From assembly GCF_015326965.1 (NCBI RefSeq), contig NZ_CP017659.1, forward strand, positions 558,001 through 622,000: 64,000 nt of DNA, written 5' to 3'. Numbering within the stretch: position 1 is the stretch's first letter; every line of letters starts with the position of its first letter. Both the position numbers and the translations under genes were made by a program. Source of the stretch: Paenibacillus sp. JZ16. GTDB taxonomy: Bacteria > Bacillota > Bacilli > Paenibacillales > Paenibacillaceae. The notes beneath the pieces were generated by a model. That model worked only from the letters and a program-made list of their open reading frames with translations, had not been told where the DNA came from and made no database searches. Below are positions 1-8,391 of the stretch, one piece after another.

Positions 1-615
1 GATACCGAAACTATTTTTCAATTCATTCAACAAAGACAAAATCGCGGATTGCGTAATAACATCCAGGCTACTGATGGCTTCATCCAGTACGATTAATTTT
101 GGGTTTACTGAGATCGCACGTGCGATCGCCAGACGCTGTTGCTGTCCACCACTAAATTGATGGGGATAATGATCAATAGACACAGGATCAAGACCTACTT
201 TATCCAGCAACATGCGAGCATGCGCCTTTGCTTCTTTTCTATCCATTTTGACAAAGTTAAGTAAGGGTTCGACTACAATGTCTCCCGCCTTTAACCTCGG
301 ATTCATGGATGACAAGCTGTTCTGAAAAACGGCTTGCATGTATCTACGATATGGAAACCGCTGCTTTTGACTCATTTTGTTCCATTTTTTACTCATGAAG
401 AATATTTCGCCGGAGTCCGGCTGGTCCAGTGCCAGAATTAATCTGCTTAAAGTGCTTTTACCGCATCCGGACTCACCCACCAGACCGACACATTCCTCCT
501 CTTTAATCGTGAGCGAAGCTCGGTTAACCGCACAGAATCGTTTTCCATTGCTCCAAGGGCTTCTAGATTCCAGCTGATACGTTTTAGAAACTTCACTTAC
601 TTCTAAAACATTCAT
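1..615 (-). CDS. Nickel/peptide-type ABC transporter ATP-binding protein (NikE/OppF-like), C-terminus outside window
   Basis: This is the second ATPase of the NikABCDE-type importer and the last gene of the operon within the window. The visible 205 residues hold Walker A (GESGCGKST), the Q-loop (VFQNS), the ABC signature (FSGGQQQRLAIARA) and Walker B (LIVLDEAISSLD). The H-loop and C-terminal region lie left of base 1. The ATG at 615 has an AGGAGG about 14 bases upstream, which is long, but no better start was seen. It follows the first ATPase by 29 bases. The function (ATP hydrolysis for Ni/Zn-chelate or peptide import) is inferred from the family and from the upstream NikA-like protein and Zur box. 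Confidence 0.9.
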   Translation of the reverse strand, partial: MNVLEVSEVSKTYQLESRSPWSNGKRFCAVNRASLTIKEEECVGLVGESGCGKSTLSRLILALDQPDSGEIFFMSKKWNKMSQKQRFPYRRYMQAVFQNSLSSMNPRLKAGDIVVEPLLNFVKMDRKEAKAHARMLLDKVGLDPVSIDHYPHQFSGGQQQRLAIARAISVNPKLIVLDEAISSLDVITQSAILSLLNELKNSFGI

Positions 616-644
616 TCGTATCTTATATGCCTCCTATCTAAAGG

Positions 645-1472
645 TTAACAATCCAGCGAAGGCCTAAAGTCTATTCTGGCATGCAATAAACGTCGGGTGT
701 ATTCATGCTTAGGCGAATCAAACAGCTGTTTGCAAGGTGCCAATTCAACAACTTCTCCTTTCTGCATAACTGCCACCGAATCAGCCATTTCAGCAATTAC
801 GTCAAGATCATGCGTAACGATTACAATGGCCGCCCCCGTCTCTTGCCTTAAGACTGTCAACTCATTCAAAATAAGCTTGCGATTGCTTGCATCCAAACCG
901 GTTGTCGGCTCATCGGCAATGATCAATTCCGGTTTCATAGCCATCGTTATTCCGATCATCACTCGCTGCAGCATGCCCCCGCTCAACTGGAACGGATACA
1001 GCTTCAGAATCTGCATAGGACGAGGCAGGCCGACCTTAATCAGATACTCTTCCGCTAATTGGGAGGCCTCTCGTTTATTCAATTTCATATGAGTCCTAAA
1101 CGTTTCGATCATGTGTGCACCTATGGTTCGTAGCGGATTAAACGCAACCCTTGGATTCTGCATGATCATGGAGAATGTTGTTCCTCGAAGCCTTCGGTGT
1201 TCTCTAGCTGAGAGCGCAACAATATCCGCTTCCTTGAACCAGATATGACCTTTCGTAATCCGAAATTCTTCGGGCAAAAGTCCCATAAGCGCCATGCATA
1301 ATGTGGTTTTACCGCTGCCGCTCTCCCCCACAATACCAAGTACGCTGTCCGCGGAAATTGATAGATTGACGTGATCGACAACCCGTTTGTGATTTCCCTT
1401 CTTCATTTCGACGGATAATTGCTCGATTTTAATGGATGAAGCTGTTTCTCTTGATAAACCGTTTTGTATCAT
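645..1472 (-). CDS. Nickel/peptide-type ABC transporter ATP-binding protein (NikD/OppD-like)
   Basis: First cytoplasmic ATPase of the NikABCDE-type importer, 275 residues. It has Walker A (GESGSGKTT), Q-loop (IMQNPRVAFNPLRT), signature (LSGGMLQRVMIG), Walker B (LIIADEPTTGLD) and H-loop (VTHDLDVI). The FNPLRT stretch after the Q-loop is typical of OppD/NikD ATPases. The start codon overlaps the stop of the upstream permease by 4 bases, indicating translational coupling. It should be expressed from the Zur-controlled promoter in front of the methyltransferase gene about 4 kb upstream. The substrate cannot be read from the ATPase itself. Confidence 0.93.
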   Translation of the reverse strand: MIQNGLSRETASSIKIEQLSVEMKKGNHKRVVDHVNLSISADSVLGIVGESGSGKTTLCMALMGLLPEEFRITKGHIWFKEADIVALSAREHRRLRGTTFSMIMQNPRVAFNPLRTIGAHMIETFRTHMKLNKREASQLAEEYLIKVGLPRPMQILKLYPFQLSGGMLQRVMIGITMAMKPELIIADEPTTGLDASNRKLILNELTVLRQETGAAIVIVTHDLDVIAEMADSVAVMQKGEVVELAPCKQLFDSPKHEYTRRLLHARIDFRPSLDC

Positions 1473-2314
1473 AATTTCTCCTTGGGATCGTACAACGTCC
1501 GAAGTCTGTCCCCGATTAGATTAAAGGCAATAACAGAAAGCAAAATCGCTAATCCGGGATACATCATAAGCAAAGCATGGCGCCACACATAGTCTTTCCC
1601 TTCATTGATCATCATGCCCCATTCCGCTTGTGGTGCTTGTATTCCCAGCCCCAGAAACGTTAGTCCCGTCATGTCGAGGATGACGCCTCCCGTCTCCAGC
1701 AGCGCCAGCACTGATACAGGAATAACGATATTCGGAAGGATATGTTTCAATAGTATTTGCAGATAATTGGAACCAGACACGATGGCTGCTTGGACGAAAT
1801 CGCTCTCTCTCAACGACAGAACAATCCCCCGAACGAATCGTGCATAGTAAATCCACTGTGAAAAAATCATGGCTATCAGCAAATTTGAGAACCCGGAACC
1901 CAACACGCCTACAAGTGCAAATGCTAACACTAGTGTCGGGAAGGCAAGCAAAATATCGCAACACCTTATGAAGGCACGATCCAGCCACCCTCCTTTTAAA
2001 GAGAAAAAAGCACCCATCACCGTTCCTGAAACAACACTGCATGTTACAACAATGAGTGCTCCACCCAAAGAATAACGTATCGCAATAAGAAGCCTGGAAA
2101 GAATGCATCGGCCCAAGTGGTCTGTCCCCAAAGGGTATGTCCAAGAGGGCGGGCTAAACTGGATTGATAAATCAACCAGATAAGGATCATGGGGAACAAT
2201 CCAAGGAGCCAATGCTCCGGCAACCCCCATGAAAATCAAGAATAAAAATCCTGCACCAGCAAGTCCCAGGCGGATCCTTAGAGAAATGCGAGTTCCCGAT
2301 GTAATCGAAATCAT
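1469..2314 (-). CDS. ABC transporter permease, NikC/OppC-like
   Basis: Second inner-membrane permease of the NikABCDE-type importer, 281 residues, the usual length for NikC. One N-terminal membrane segment (about residues 15-40) is followed by a periplasmic stretch containing YPLGTDHLGRCILSRL, the conserved start of the OppC/NikC family. Five further hydrophobic segments and the EAA-type loop (about residues 175-200) follow. It overlaps its neighbours on both sides by 4 bases, so the operon is tightly coupled. Regulation is expected from the Zur box at 5635. Confidence 0.92.
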   Translation of the reverse strand: MISITSGTRISLRIRLGLAGAGFLFLIFMGVAGALAPWIVPHDPYLVDLSIQFSPPSWTYPLGTDHLGRCILSRLLIAIRYSLGGALIVVTCSVVSGTVMGAFFSLKGGWLDRAFIRCCDILLAFPTLVLAFALVGVLGSGFSNLLIAMIFSQWIYYARFVRGIVLSLRESDFVQAAIVSGSNYLQILLKHILPNIVIPVSVLALLETGGVILDMTGLTFLGLGIQAPQAEWGMMINEGKDYVWRHALLMMYPGLAILLSVIAFNLIGDRLRTLYDPKEKL

Positions 2315-3261
2315 CTGTCAATCCCACTCTCCTCGCTTTGTTCCAATCTTGGATCAATCCATCGTTGTAGTAAATCGACCAATAAATTTATAAAGACATA
2401 GACAACAGCCATAAGCAAAACATAACACTGGATCACCGGATAGTCACGATTAGAAATGGATTCAATCAAGTATCGGCCCATGCCTGGCCAGCTAAACATT
2501 TGCTCTACGATAACCGTTCCCCCTAGCATATTCCCCAGGCTAATTCCCATTACTGCAAGCAAAGGTGAAAACGCATTACGTAACACATGATGAATAAGAA
2601 TGAAGCCTTCCTTCAGCCCACGTACTTTTGCGTATAGCACGTAAATCTCTCGCATTTGATCGAGTAGCTGACTGCGTAACAAACGGGTGAACACTGCAGT
2701 TTGGGCAAGCGCGAGCGTAATGGATGGAAGAAGTAAATGCATTAAACCACCTTTTCCCTGGAAAGGCAGCCAGTCCAGCTTGAGCGAAAAAAAGTATATG
2801 AGGATGAAGCCTAACCAAAACCGCGGGATGGCAGTCCCGACATAGATAAATATGGCGGTAGCTCGATCGATCCAACGATTGGGAAACAATGATGATAGAA
2901 GGCCGAGTGGTAAACTGATCATCACCGTAAGTAGCATGGCCGACAACGCCAATTGTATCGTAGCTGGAAATTTCTCTGCGATTTCTGAAGAGATCGGGAG
3001 TTTACTTACATAAGATACTCCAAAATCCAGTTTCACTATATTAGAGATCCACATCCAGTACTGGATATATAAAGGTTGATCCAATCCAAGCTGGGAACGC
3101 ACCTCGGCAATCGCTTCTTCAGTTGCATTCAGGTTAGATTGTCGAAGGATGACCTCAGCAGGCTCTACCGGTACAAGTCGGACAAGCAGAAAAGTTAGCA
3201 CAGATACCCCTATGAGAATTAAAGGGAGTGCAGATAGTCGTCTCCAAACAAATCTCCGCAT
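2311..3261 (-). CDS. ABC transporter permease, NikB/OppB-like
   Basis: First membrane permease of the importer, 316 residues. The N-terminus (RRLSALPLILIGVSVLTFLL) is typical of OppB/NikB, and the family stretch EVILRQSN..EAIAEVRSQLGLDQPL follows it. Six hydrophobic segments are visible, with the EAA loop near residues 205-230 and the C-terminal FINLLVDLLQRWIDPRL motif of the family. It sits 12 bases after the NikA-like binding-protein gene. Together with NikC it forms the channel for the ligand carried by the NikA-like lipoprotein. Confidence 0.93.
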   Translation of the reverse strand: MRRFVWRRLSALPLILIGVSVLTFLLVRLVPVEPAEVILRQSNLNATEEAIAEVRSQLGLDQPLYIQYWMWISNIVKLDFGVSYVSKLPISSEIAEKFPATIQLALSAMLLTVMISLPLGLLSSLFPNRWIDRATAIFIYVGTAIPRFWLGFILIYFFSLKLDWLPFQGKGGLMHLLLPSITLALAQTAVFTRLLRSQLLDQMREIYVLYAKVRGLKEGFILIHHVLRNAFSPLLAVMGISLGNMLGGTVIVEQMFSWPGMGRYLIESISNRDYPVIQCYVLLMAVVYVFINLLVDLLQRWIDPRLEQSEESGIDR

Positions 3262-3273
3262 TAACTTCTCCGT

Positions 3274-4893
3274 CTATGGCCGCAGATCAATGGATTCAAA
3301 AGGAAACTTGTACTTTGAAGCGGTTGGTTCAACTCCGATCCATTTCTTTTGGTAAAGTGCAATATTGGCCTCATACGAAATAGGATAAAATACTGCTTCC
3401 TCATGAATCTGGAATAAAATATCAGCATACATACTTCTTCGTTCTTCTTCATCTTTGCTTATAAGAACCTTATTAATCTCTTGGTCTATTTCCTGTTTCT
3501 GAGGCAGGTTTGAGAAAGCTTCAAAAATTCCGTCAGCCGTTGGATTCGCGATTACAGTAACAAAATTATGTGGATCGTTAGGGGCTCCGTAGCTGGACCA
3601 AAAATTCATATTGGCTTCTCCGTTTTTAAGCATTTGTAAGCCAAGCATGACTTCAACGCCTTGAATCTCCACCTTAATTCCTACCTTAGCCAAATCTCCT
3701 TGGATTACTTCAGCCATCTGCTTCTGAACCGCTTCCGTGCTAATATAAACAAACTTCAATACCAATGGCTTCCCGTCTTTCATTCTCACTCCCGATGATG
3801 GATCAATTATCCATCCAGCTTCATCCAATAAATTGCCCGCTTTAGCCGGATCGTACTCAATCGGCTTCAGATCCAGGTTAGCATACGGAATATTTCTCCC
3901 GAGAGCTGTTTCAGCGTTAAGCTCCGTTCCCTTCGTCACGCTTTCAATCATCGAAGCCTTGTCAATTGCGTATTGAATGGCCTGGCGAACTGGCAGTTCC
4001 GAAGTTGCCCCTTTCAGCGTGTTTAAAATAATCGCACGGGTCGTCAGGCCATCCGAAAGAGAGACGCCGTACTTGCCGGATTCTTTCAAGTGAAGGAAGC
4101 TGTCTCTGCTGATGACGCCTCGTCCGTATATCAAATCGATATCCCCTTTTTCGAAAGCCAGCACAATGGATTCCTGATCCGGAATAATTTTGACCGTTAT
4201 TTGCTCCAGCTTAGGTTGTTGTCCCCAATAATGTTCATTGCGCTTGAAAACCGCATATTCATCTTTTTTGTACTCTTTTAACGCCCATGGCCCTGTTCCT
4301 ACCGGCTTAACAATGGTTTCGGATGTTTTCCCGTCAGCGGGGAAACCAGCCTCTCCCAGGAAACGAAACGGCCGAACAAAGGACAGATCCTGAAGAACAG
4401 GATAATAATAATCCTTCAAGAGCAGACGTACGGAAAGATCATCTACTTTTTCAACGTGATCGATATGCTTCATGATACCGATCCAACTGTGCCGACTTTT
4501 ATTTGCCATTATGGCATCAAAATTACGAATGATATTATCGGCTGTCAGACTTGTGCCATCGGAAAACTTGACCCCTGGGCGAAGATGGAAGGTGTAAGTC
4601 AGTCCATCTTCGGAAATGTCCCAGCTCTCTGCTAGACTGGGTTTGATTTTTCCATCTTCACCATAAGTAACTAGCGAATCATAGATCATGGACTGAGCAA
4701 ACATCTCGCTTGGTGCATATAAATGCGGATTGAGCGGACCAATATCATTAGGCCATGCCAAAGTAAGCGCTTTGTCAGACGATGTGGCTCCCTGACTTAC
4801 AGATTGGGTTCCAGTGCTGGAACAGCCCGCCAAGAATATGACAGCGAGGAACAACACCAGTTTTTTCTTGACTCCTAACCCATGGTTTTTCAT
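3274..4893 (-). CDS. NikA-like metal (nickel or metallophore) binding lipoprotein
   Basis: Extracellular solute-binding protein of the cluster C / family 5 type, 539 residues, with lipoprotein signal and lipobox (LAVIFLAGC). The stretch DIGPLNPHLYAPSEMFAQSM, the later RPFRF, GTGPW and PYANLDLKP stretches match my memory of E. coli NikA well, so a metal or metal-chelate ligand is more likely than a peptide. NikA binds nickel as a histidine or other small-chelator complex. Here control by zinc (Zur box at 5635) suggests Zn or a Zn/Ni metallophore. The downstream permeases and ATPases complete the importer. The upstream neighbour is a methyltransferase, 27 bases away. The metal specificity is inference. 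Confidence 0.9.
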   Translation of the reverse strand: MKNHGLGVKKKLVLFLAVIFLAGCSSTGTQSVSQGATSSDKALTLAWPNDIGPLNPHLYAPSEMFAQSMIYDSLVTYGEDGKIKPSLAESWDISEDGLTYTFHLRPGVKFSDGTSLTADNIIRNFDAIMANKSRHSWIGIMKHIDHVEKVDDLSVRLLLKDYYYPVLQDLSFVRPFRFLGEAGFPADGKTSETIVKPVGTGPWALKEYKKDEYAVFKRNEHYWGQQPKLEQITVKIIPDQESIVLAFEKGDIDLIYGRGVISRDSFLHLKESGKYGVSLSDGLTTRAIILNTLKGATSELPVRQAIQYAIDKASMIESVTKGTELNAETALGRNIPYANLDLKPIEYDPAKAGNLLDEAGWIIDPSSGVRMKDGKPLVLKFVYISTEAVQKQMAEVIQGDLAKVGIKVEIQGVEVMLGLQMLKNGEANMNFWSSYGAPNDPHNFVTVIANPTADGIFEAFSNLPQKQEIDQEINKVLISKDEEERRSMYADILFQIHEEAVFYPISYEANIALYQKKWIGVEPTASKYKFPFESIDLRP

Positions 4894-4919
4894 TTGATCA
4901 AAAACGTCCTTTCTTTCTT

Positions 4920-5609
4920 CTAGATTGGTGCTACAAAGCGAAATAAATAGGCCTCTTCGTATTCATATTGAATTCGGTCCCGGACGTTTCTGAAAAAACG
5001 TTCCTTGTTGGAAAGCTGAACATACATGTCGGGAGTCAGCCGTGTAATACCTACTTCAAAACCTTCTGAAAAGAAGGCTGAAGCAATATCATCCAGTGCA
5101 TGAAGATTCATAGGTAGCATACTGTTACTGTCAATTTTCTTGCGCATATAAGGGAGGCTTGGATTCTTGCTGTAATCACTATAGCTGGCATAGTAGACTC
5201 CCCCGGGCTTTAAAGCAGCTTTGATTTTATATGCATGCTCCTGAAGGTCGGATATTAAGTAAATTACAGCTGTGCTGACGGCAAGATCAAAGCGATGACC
5301 CCACTGCTCAGGGGATGCCGTAGCTTCATATTGAAGGGGTAAATCCCCTTTGCGTTCATTAGCAACCTGAATTGATTCCTTTCCTAGATCTGTACCCACT
5401 CCTTCCCTGAAAGGATACTGTGAATAAAGATACCTGAGAAATCCTCCTTGATTACACCCGAAATCCAACACCGAAAAATCGTTGATCTTTTCCTTCTCAA
5501 GAATTTTATCGATTATCTTATTCCAGAAGGTTCGATGACTTTCTTCCATCAGTTGTTCGCTCTCGGTTGGCGCATTCCACCATTTGTTATACAACTGTTC
5601 CTTATTCAA
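4920..5609 (-). CDS. Class I SAM-dependent methyltransferase, first gene of the Zur-controlled NikABCDE-type operon
   Basis: A 229-residue Rossmann-fold methyltransferase. The SAM-binding motif I is VLDFGCNQGGFLRYLYSQYP, with the acidic motif II in GVGTDLG and motif post-I near AALKPGGVYYASYSD. The TTG at 5609 has an ideal AAGGAGG eight bases upstream; a GTG at 5612 and an in-frame GTG at 5633, which precedes that ribosome binding site, are alternatives. The substrate is unknown. Position in front of a NikABCDE-type importer under one Zur box suggests it modifies a metal chelator or acts on the imported ligand. Two more methyltransferases in the island are also paired with chelate importers, so the association looks functional. 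Homology to a specific pathway enzyme was not recognised. Confidence 0.85.
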   Translation of the reverse strand: MNKEQLYNKWWNAPTESEQLMEESHRTFWNKIIDKILEKEKINDFSVLDFGCNQGGFLRYLYSQYPFREGVGTDLGKESIQVANERKGDLPLQYEATASPEQWGHRFDLAVSTAVIYLISDLQEHAYKIKAALKPGGVYYASYSDYSKNPSLPYMRKKIDSNSMLPMNLHALDDIASAFFSEGFEVGITRLTPDMYVQLSNKERFFRNVRDRIQYEYEEAYLFRFVAPI

Positions 5610-5634
5610 CACTCTCTCCTCCTTAATAGGCACT

Positions 5635-5657
5635 TAAATGTAATTATTACGATTATA
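5635..5657 (-). promoter_or_regulatory. Zur box for the methyltransferase-NikABCDE operon
   Basis: Palindrome with core GTAATTATTACGA, matching the Bacillus Zur operator TCGTAATNATTACGA with one mismatch. It lies 26 bases before the TTG start at 5609. A TATAAT on the minus strand (5657-5652) overlaps the box edge, so a bound repressor would cover the -10 element. Confidence 0.85.
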
Positions 5658-5760
5658 GGCGACAACATATGCTTACATGGTGAGGTATTACGGAGTATGA
5701 TCACCATCAAACTAATTTCGCTAGTATTATTTCGTCAACTATAATCACACCTCGTTGCTC

Positions 5761-6714
5761 TCATACGTTTTCAGTGTCAGGGTAAACTTTAATTTGCTTG
5801 AGTTTGTCAAACACAATACGCGCTACTGCATCGTGTTGATGAATGGATTCCTCATTACGGCAATCGATACTAAAATTACGAACCCAGTCCTTTTCATAAA
5901 GATCCGCCGCTACAAGCCGAACAATATCTTCCACAAAACGCGGATTTTCATATGCATGCTCTGTAACATGTTTCTCATCTGGGCGCTTTAAAATCGGGTG
6001 TAGGCAACTACTTGCATTGCTCTCTGCTGCTTCCAAAAGCTCTTCTTTCCACTGTTCGGGAAGTGACTCACCATCGTAGCCCTCCACCTCAATGCGTAAT
6101 AAACCACGTTGGTTATGGGCACTATACTCGCTAATTTCTTTTGAGCAAGGACATAATGTCGTAATTTGTATCTCCAATTGGGCTTTTAGAACAGCTACAT
6201 TGCCAGCCTCCCATTTCACAGTAACGGATGCTTGGGAATGGCTTAAACCCATTAACCCACTTACTGGTGCCTGACGTTCATAGAACCATGGATATGATAC
6301 TTTCAATTCAGCTTTCCTTTGGTCCATTTTCTTCGAAAGACGTTTCGTCAACTCAATGAGATCAGGAATTTTGTCACTGAGTCCCAATTCTCTACTGTTC
6401 TGAAGTTGTTCAATGAGCCGGCTCATATTAATTCCTTTATTCTCCCTTTCGAGAGATGTCGAGAGTCGAAAATTTCCAATACTCGAAAATCTTTGAGGAG
6501 TTATGGAAGACACAACTTCAATAGGATATTTCAAATTATCGATTCCAACCTGCTCCAATTCAAACAAAAAATCGTTTCTGCTATTCTGTATATCCTGCAT
6601 TTCTTCCTTGACCACGGGTTTCTTTCCTTTGACCGGATCCACTGTACCAAATAATTGAAGTCGTTCATGTTTCGATGGAAGTAAAAGAGAATCTCCTTTT
6701 TTATTCATTGTCAT
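5761..6714 (-). CDS. folE2: GTP cyclohydrolase IB (zinc-independent folate enzyme)
   Basis: GTP cyclohydrolase of the COG1469 family, 317 residues, which makes dihydroneopterin triphosphate for folate synthesis. The hallmark TTLCPCSKEISEYSAHNQRG (about residues 186-205) contains the catalytic/metal cysteine. The family is known to work with metals other than zinc and to replace the zinc enzyme FolE when zinc is scarce; several bacterial folE2 genes are Zur-controlled. Here it is the third gene of the operon starting at the 8214 Zur box, 19 bases after the COG0523 GTPase, which fits that role exactly. Confidence 0.97.
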   Translation of the reverse strand: MTMNKKGDSLLLPSKHERLQLFGTVDPVKGKKPVVKEEMQDIQNSRNDFLFELEQVGIDNLKYPIEVVSSITPQRFSSIGNFRLSTSLERENKGINMSRLIEQLQNSRELGLSDKIPDLIELTKRLSKKMDQRKAELKVSYPWFYERQAPVSGLMGLSHSQASVTVKWEAGNVAVLKAQLEIQITTLCPCSKEISEYSAHNQRGLLRIEVEGYDGESLPEQWKEELLEAAESNASSCLHPILKRPDEKHVTEHAYENPRFVEDIVRLVAADLYEKDWVRNFSIDCRNEESIHQHDAVARIVFDKLKQIKVYPDTENV

Positions 6715-6733
6715 AATATCCCTACCTGGTTAT

Positions 6734-7753
6734 TTATTTGGCACTGCAGGTTACACACTGTTCCAACAGCCCTTTTAGCTCATTCTTAGGAAACTGCTCT
6801 CCTATAAATACAGCTACATCTTGAACCTTTCCTTGCGGATTAATCGGAATAAGTTCTAACTGCCTGTATGCGAATTGAAACAACATACGCTGTCCGGTAC
6901 CTGCCTCCGTAAAAATGCCTTTTGCACGGTAAACGCTCTCTGGAAGTTCTCTTATGATTTGTTCAAAACCACTCCTGTCTATGTAATTTTGAAAGTAATG
7001 CGTATAAACCATAACGTGATCGTAAGAATGATGATGCACATGAGCGGCATTTTGAGAATGCTGATCATGGTGACTATGGTTACATACAGATTGCTGATGT
7101 GTATTCTCTTGATATGATTCCTCAAGAGAAATAGGAAAAGTATCTTCTAGAAAAATTGTATCCAACACGGAATAATCGATTTGACAATGAACGGTATCAT
7201 ATAGTAATGCATTAGAATTTATTGATTCAATAATCTTTCTCAGCTCTTTCAAGTCTGAAATATGAATAAGATCCGATTTGTTGAGCAGTAAAACGGATGC
7301 ACATCGGATTTGATCTCTCATGAGATGATAGGTCTTTCCAGACCCTTTCCGATACCAATGTTGAAAATGTCCGGCATCTAGCACTGTAATCATCGCGTAG
7401 ATATCAATTGGAATCAATAGTGCTGCCTCTGTTACCGCCTCAAAGATATCGATCGGGTTCGCTACACCAGTAGCTTCAATGATGATTAGATCTGGCGACG
7501 ATTCATGCACCAGTTTTTGGATTTCCATTCCCAAATCACCACTTATTGTGCAGCAGATACAACCACTTAACATTTCTCGCAACGGAACATCCTCATTTAC
7601 AAGCTGACCATCCAGGTTGACATCGCCAACTTCATTCATGATGATGGCAGGACGCACTCCTTTTTTCTCATAAAAATTTAGCAATTTAGATAGTAATGTC
7701 GTTTTACCGCTCCCCAGAAAACCAGACAAAACAACAACAGGAACCTTTTTCAC
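6734..7753 (-). CDS. COG0523-family GTPase (CobW-like putative zinc metallochaperone), histidine-rich
   Basis: G3E GTPase with Walker A (GFLGSGKTT), the COG0523 metal motif CxCC (GCICCTIS), Walker B (IIIEATG) and the guanine motif (LLNKSD). Residues about 215-245 form a histidine-rich insert (HSHHDQHSQ...HVHHHSYDH) suited to metal binding. Family members are thought to deliver metal to apo-enzymes; Zur-controlled ones are linked to zinc. The GTG at 7753 is preferred because AAGGTGAT lies just upstream; a GTG at 7762 is the longer alternative. It is sandwiched between a 2Fe-2S protein gene and folE2 in one operon. Client protein unknown. Confidence 0.92.
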   Translation of the reverse strand: MKKVPVVVLSGFLGSGKTTLLSKLLNFYEKKGVRPAIIMNEVGDVNLDGQLVNEDVPLREMLSGCICCTISGDLGMEIQKLVHESSPDLIIIEATGVANPIDIFEAVTEAALLIPIDIYAMITVLDAGHFQHWYRKGSGKTYHLMRDQIRCASVLLLNKSDLIHISDLKELRKIIESINSNALLYDTVHCQIDYSVLDTIFLEDTFPISLEESYQENTHQQSVCNHSHHDQHSQNAAHVHHHSYDHVMVYTHYFQNYIDRSGFEQIIRELPESVYRAKGIFTEAGTGQRMLFQFAYRQLELIPINPQGKVQDVAVFIGEQFPKNELKGLLEQCVTCSAK

Positions 7754-7783
7754 CCATATCACCTTCTTAAAGTCATTATATTT

Positions 7784-8155
7784 TCAATTATCAGCCGCTG
7801 GAGCTTTATCTTTACCTTTAACGGAAAGACCAGACGCAATGAATTTGCCGTCAAACGAATATACCTTGAGCTCCTCCAAACAATCTCCTGAAAGATGTCT
7901 TCGCACAAGCTCTCTGCCAAGGTCAGGGGTTATAGATTTATACCATGTTCCTTCTGGGTAAGCAATTACGACACAAGCGTCCGCACATCGACCATTACAC
8001 CGAGTACGTGTAGTATGAATGAAATTGTCAGCTCCTAGCGTAGTAATTTCATCCCGGATTGCTTCCGTCACTTCTTCGGCATTCAGCTTCATGCAACTAC
8101 CGCCATTACATATAAGTAAATGACAGCGAGTCTCATTTAAATTCCAAGTCGTCAT
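7784..8155 (-). CDS. Thioredoxin-like (2Fe-2S) ferredoxin-type protein, CbiW-like
   Basis: Small cytoplasmic protein of 123 residues with four conserved cysteines in the thioredoxin-like 2Fe-2S pattern: CNGGSC near residue 16, then RCNGRCADACV near residue 53, followed by YPEGTWYKSITPD, the family's typical continuation. Such proteins occur next to cobalt/cobalamin and COG0523 genes. It opens the operon with the COG0523 GTPase and folE2, 59 bases downstream of a Zur box. Its redox or cluster-transfer partner is unknown; the adjacent GTPase is the obvious candidate. Confidence 0.85.
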   Translation of the reverse strand: MTTWNLNETRCHLLICNGGSCMKLNAEEVTEAIRDEITTLGADNFIHTTRTRCNGRCADACVVIAYPEGTWYKSITPDLGRELVRRHLSGDCLEELKVYSFDGKFIASGLSVKGKDKAPAADN

Positions 8156-8213
8156 AGAACATCTCCTTCTCTAGCGATACATATTACTGAGGAGGTTGAA
8201 CACCTACCCTGTC

Positions 8214-8260
8214 TTAATTGTAATTATTACGATTATACACACGTATAAAGTATGTTTCAA
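8214..8260 (-). promoter_or_regulatory. SigA-type promoter with Zur box for the ferredoxin-COG0523-folE2 operon
   Basis: On the minus strand, TTGAAA (8260-8255), a 17-base spacer and TATAAT (8237-8232) form a near-consensus promoter. The Zur palindrome 8214-8236 (core GTAATTATTACGA) overlaps the -10 element and start site, the classic position for zinc-dependent repression. Confidence 0.88.
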
Positions 8261-8309
8261 TCTTTAATTGGATCTTGTTATGAATCTGAAGAAGTTTTCA
8301 AAGTGCTGT

Positions 8310-8366
8310 TTGACAAAAGAAAAACGGAGTTCTATACTTGTCTTAATTGTAATATTTACAATTAAG
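8310..8366 (+). promoter_or_regulatory. SigA-type promoter with perfect Zur palindrome for the plus-strand COG0523 gene
   Basis: TTGACA (8310-8315), a 17-base spacer and TATACT (8333-8338) make a strong promoter. It is followed at 8342-8366 by a perfect 25-base palindrome with centre TTGTAATATTTACAA. The box covers the expected transcription start. It is divergent from the 8214 promoter. Confidence 0.88.
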
Positions 8367-8391
8367 ACATCTGTCTCGAGGAGTGATTCTT

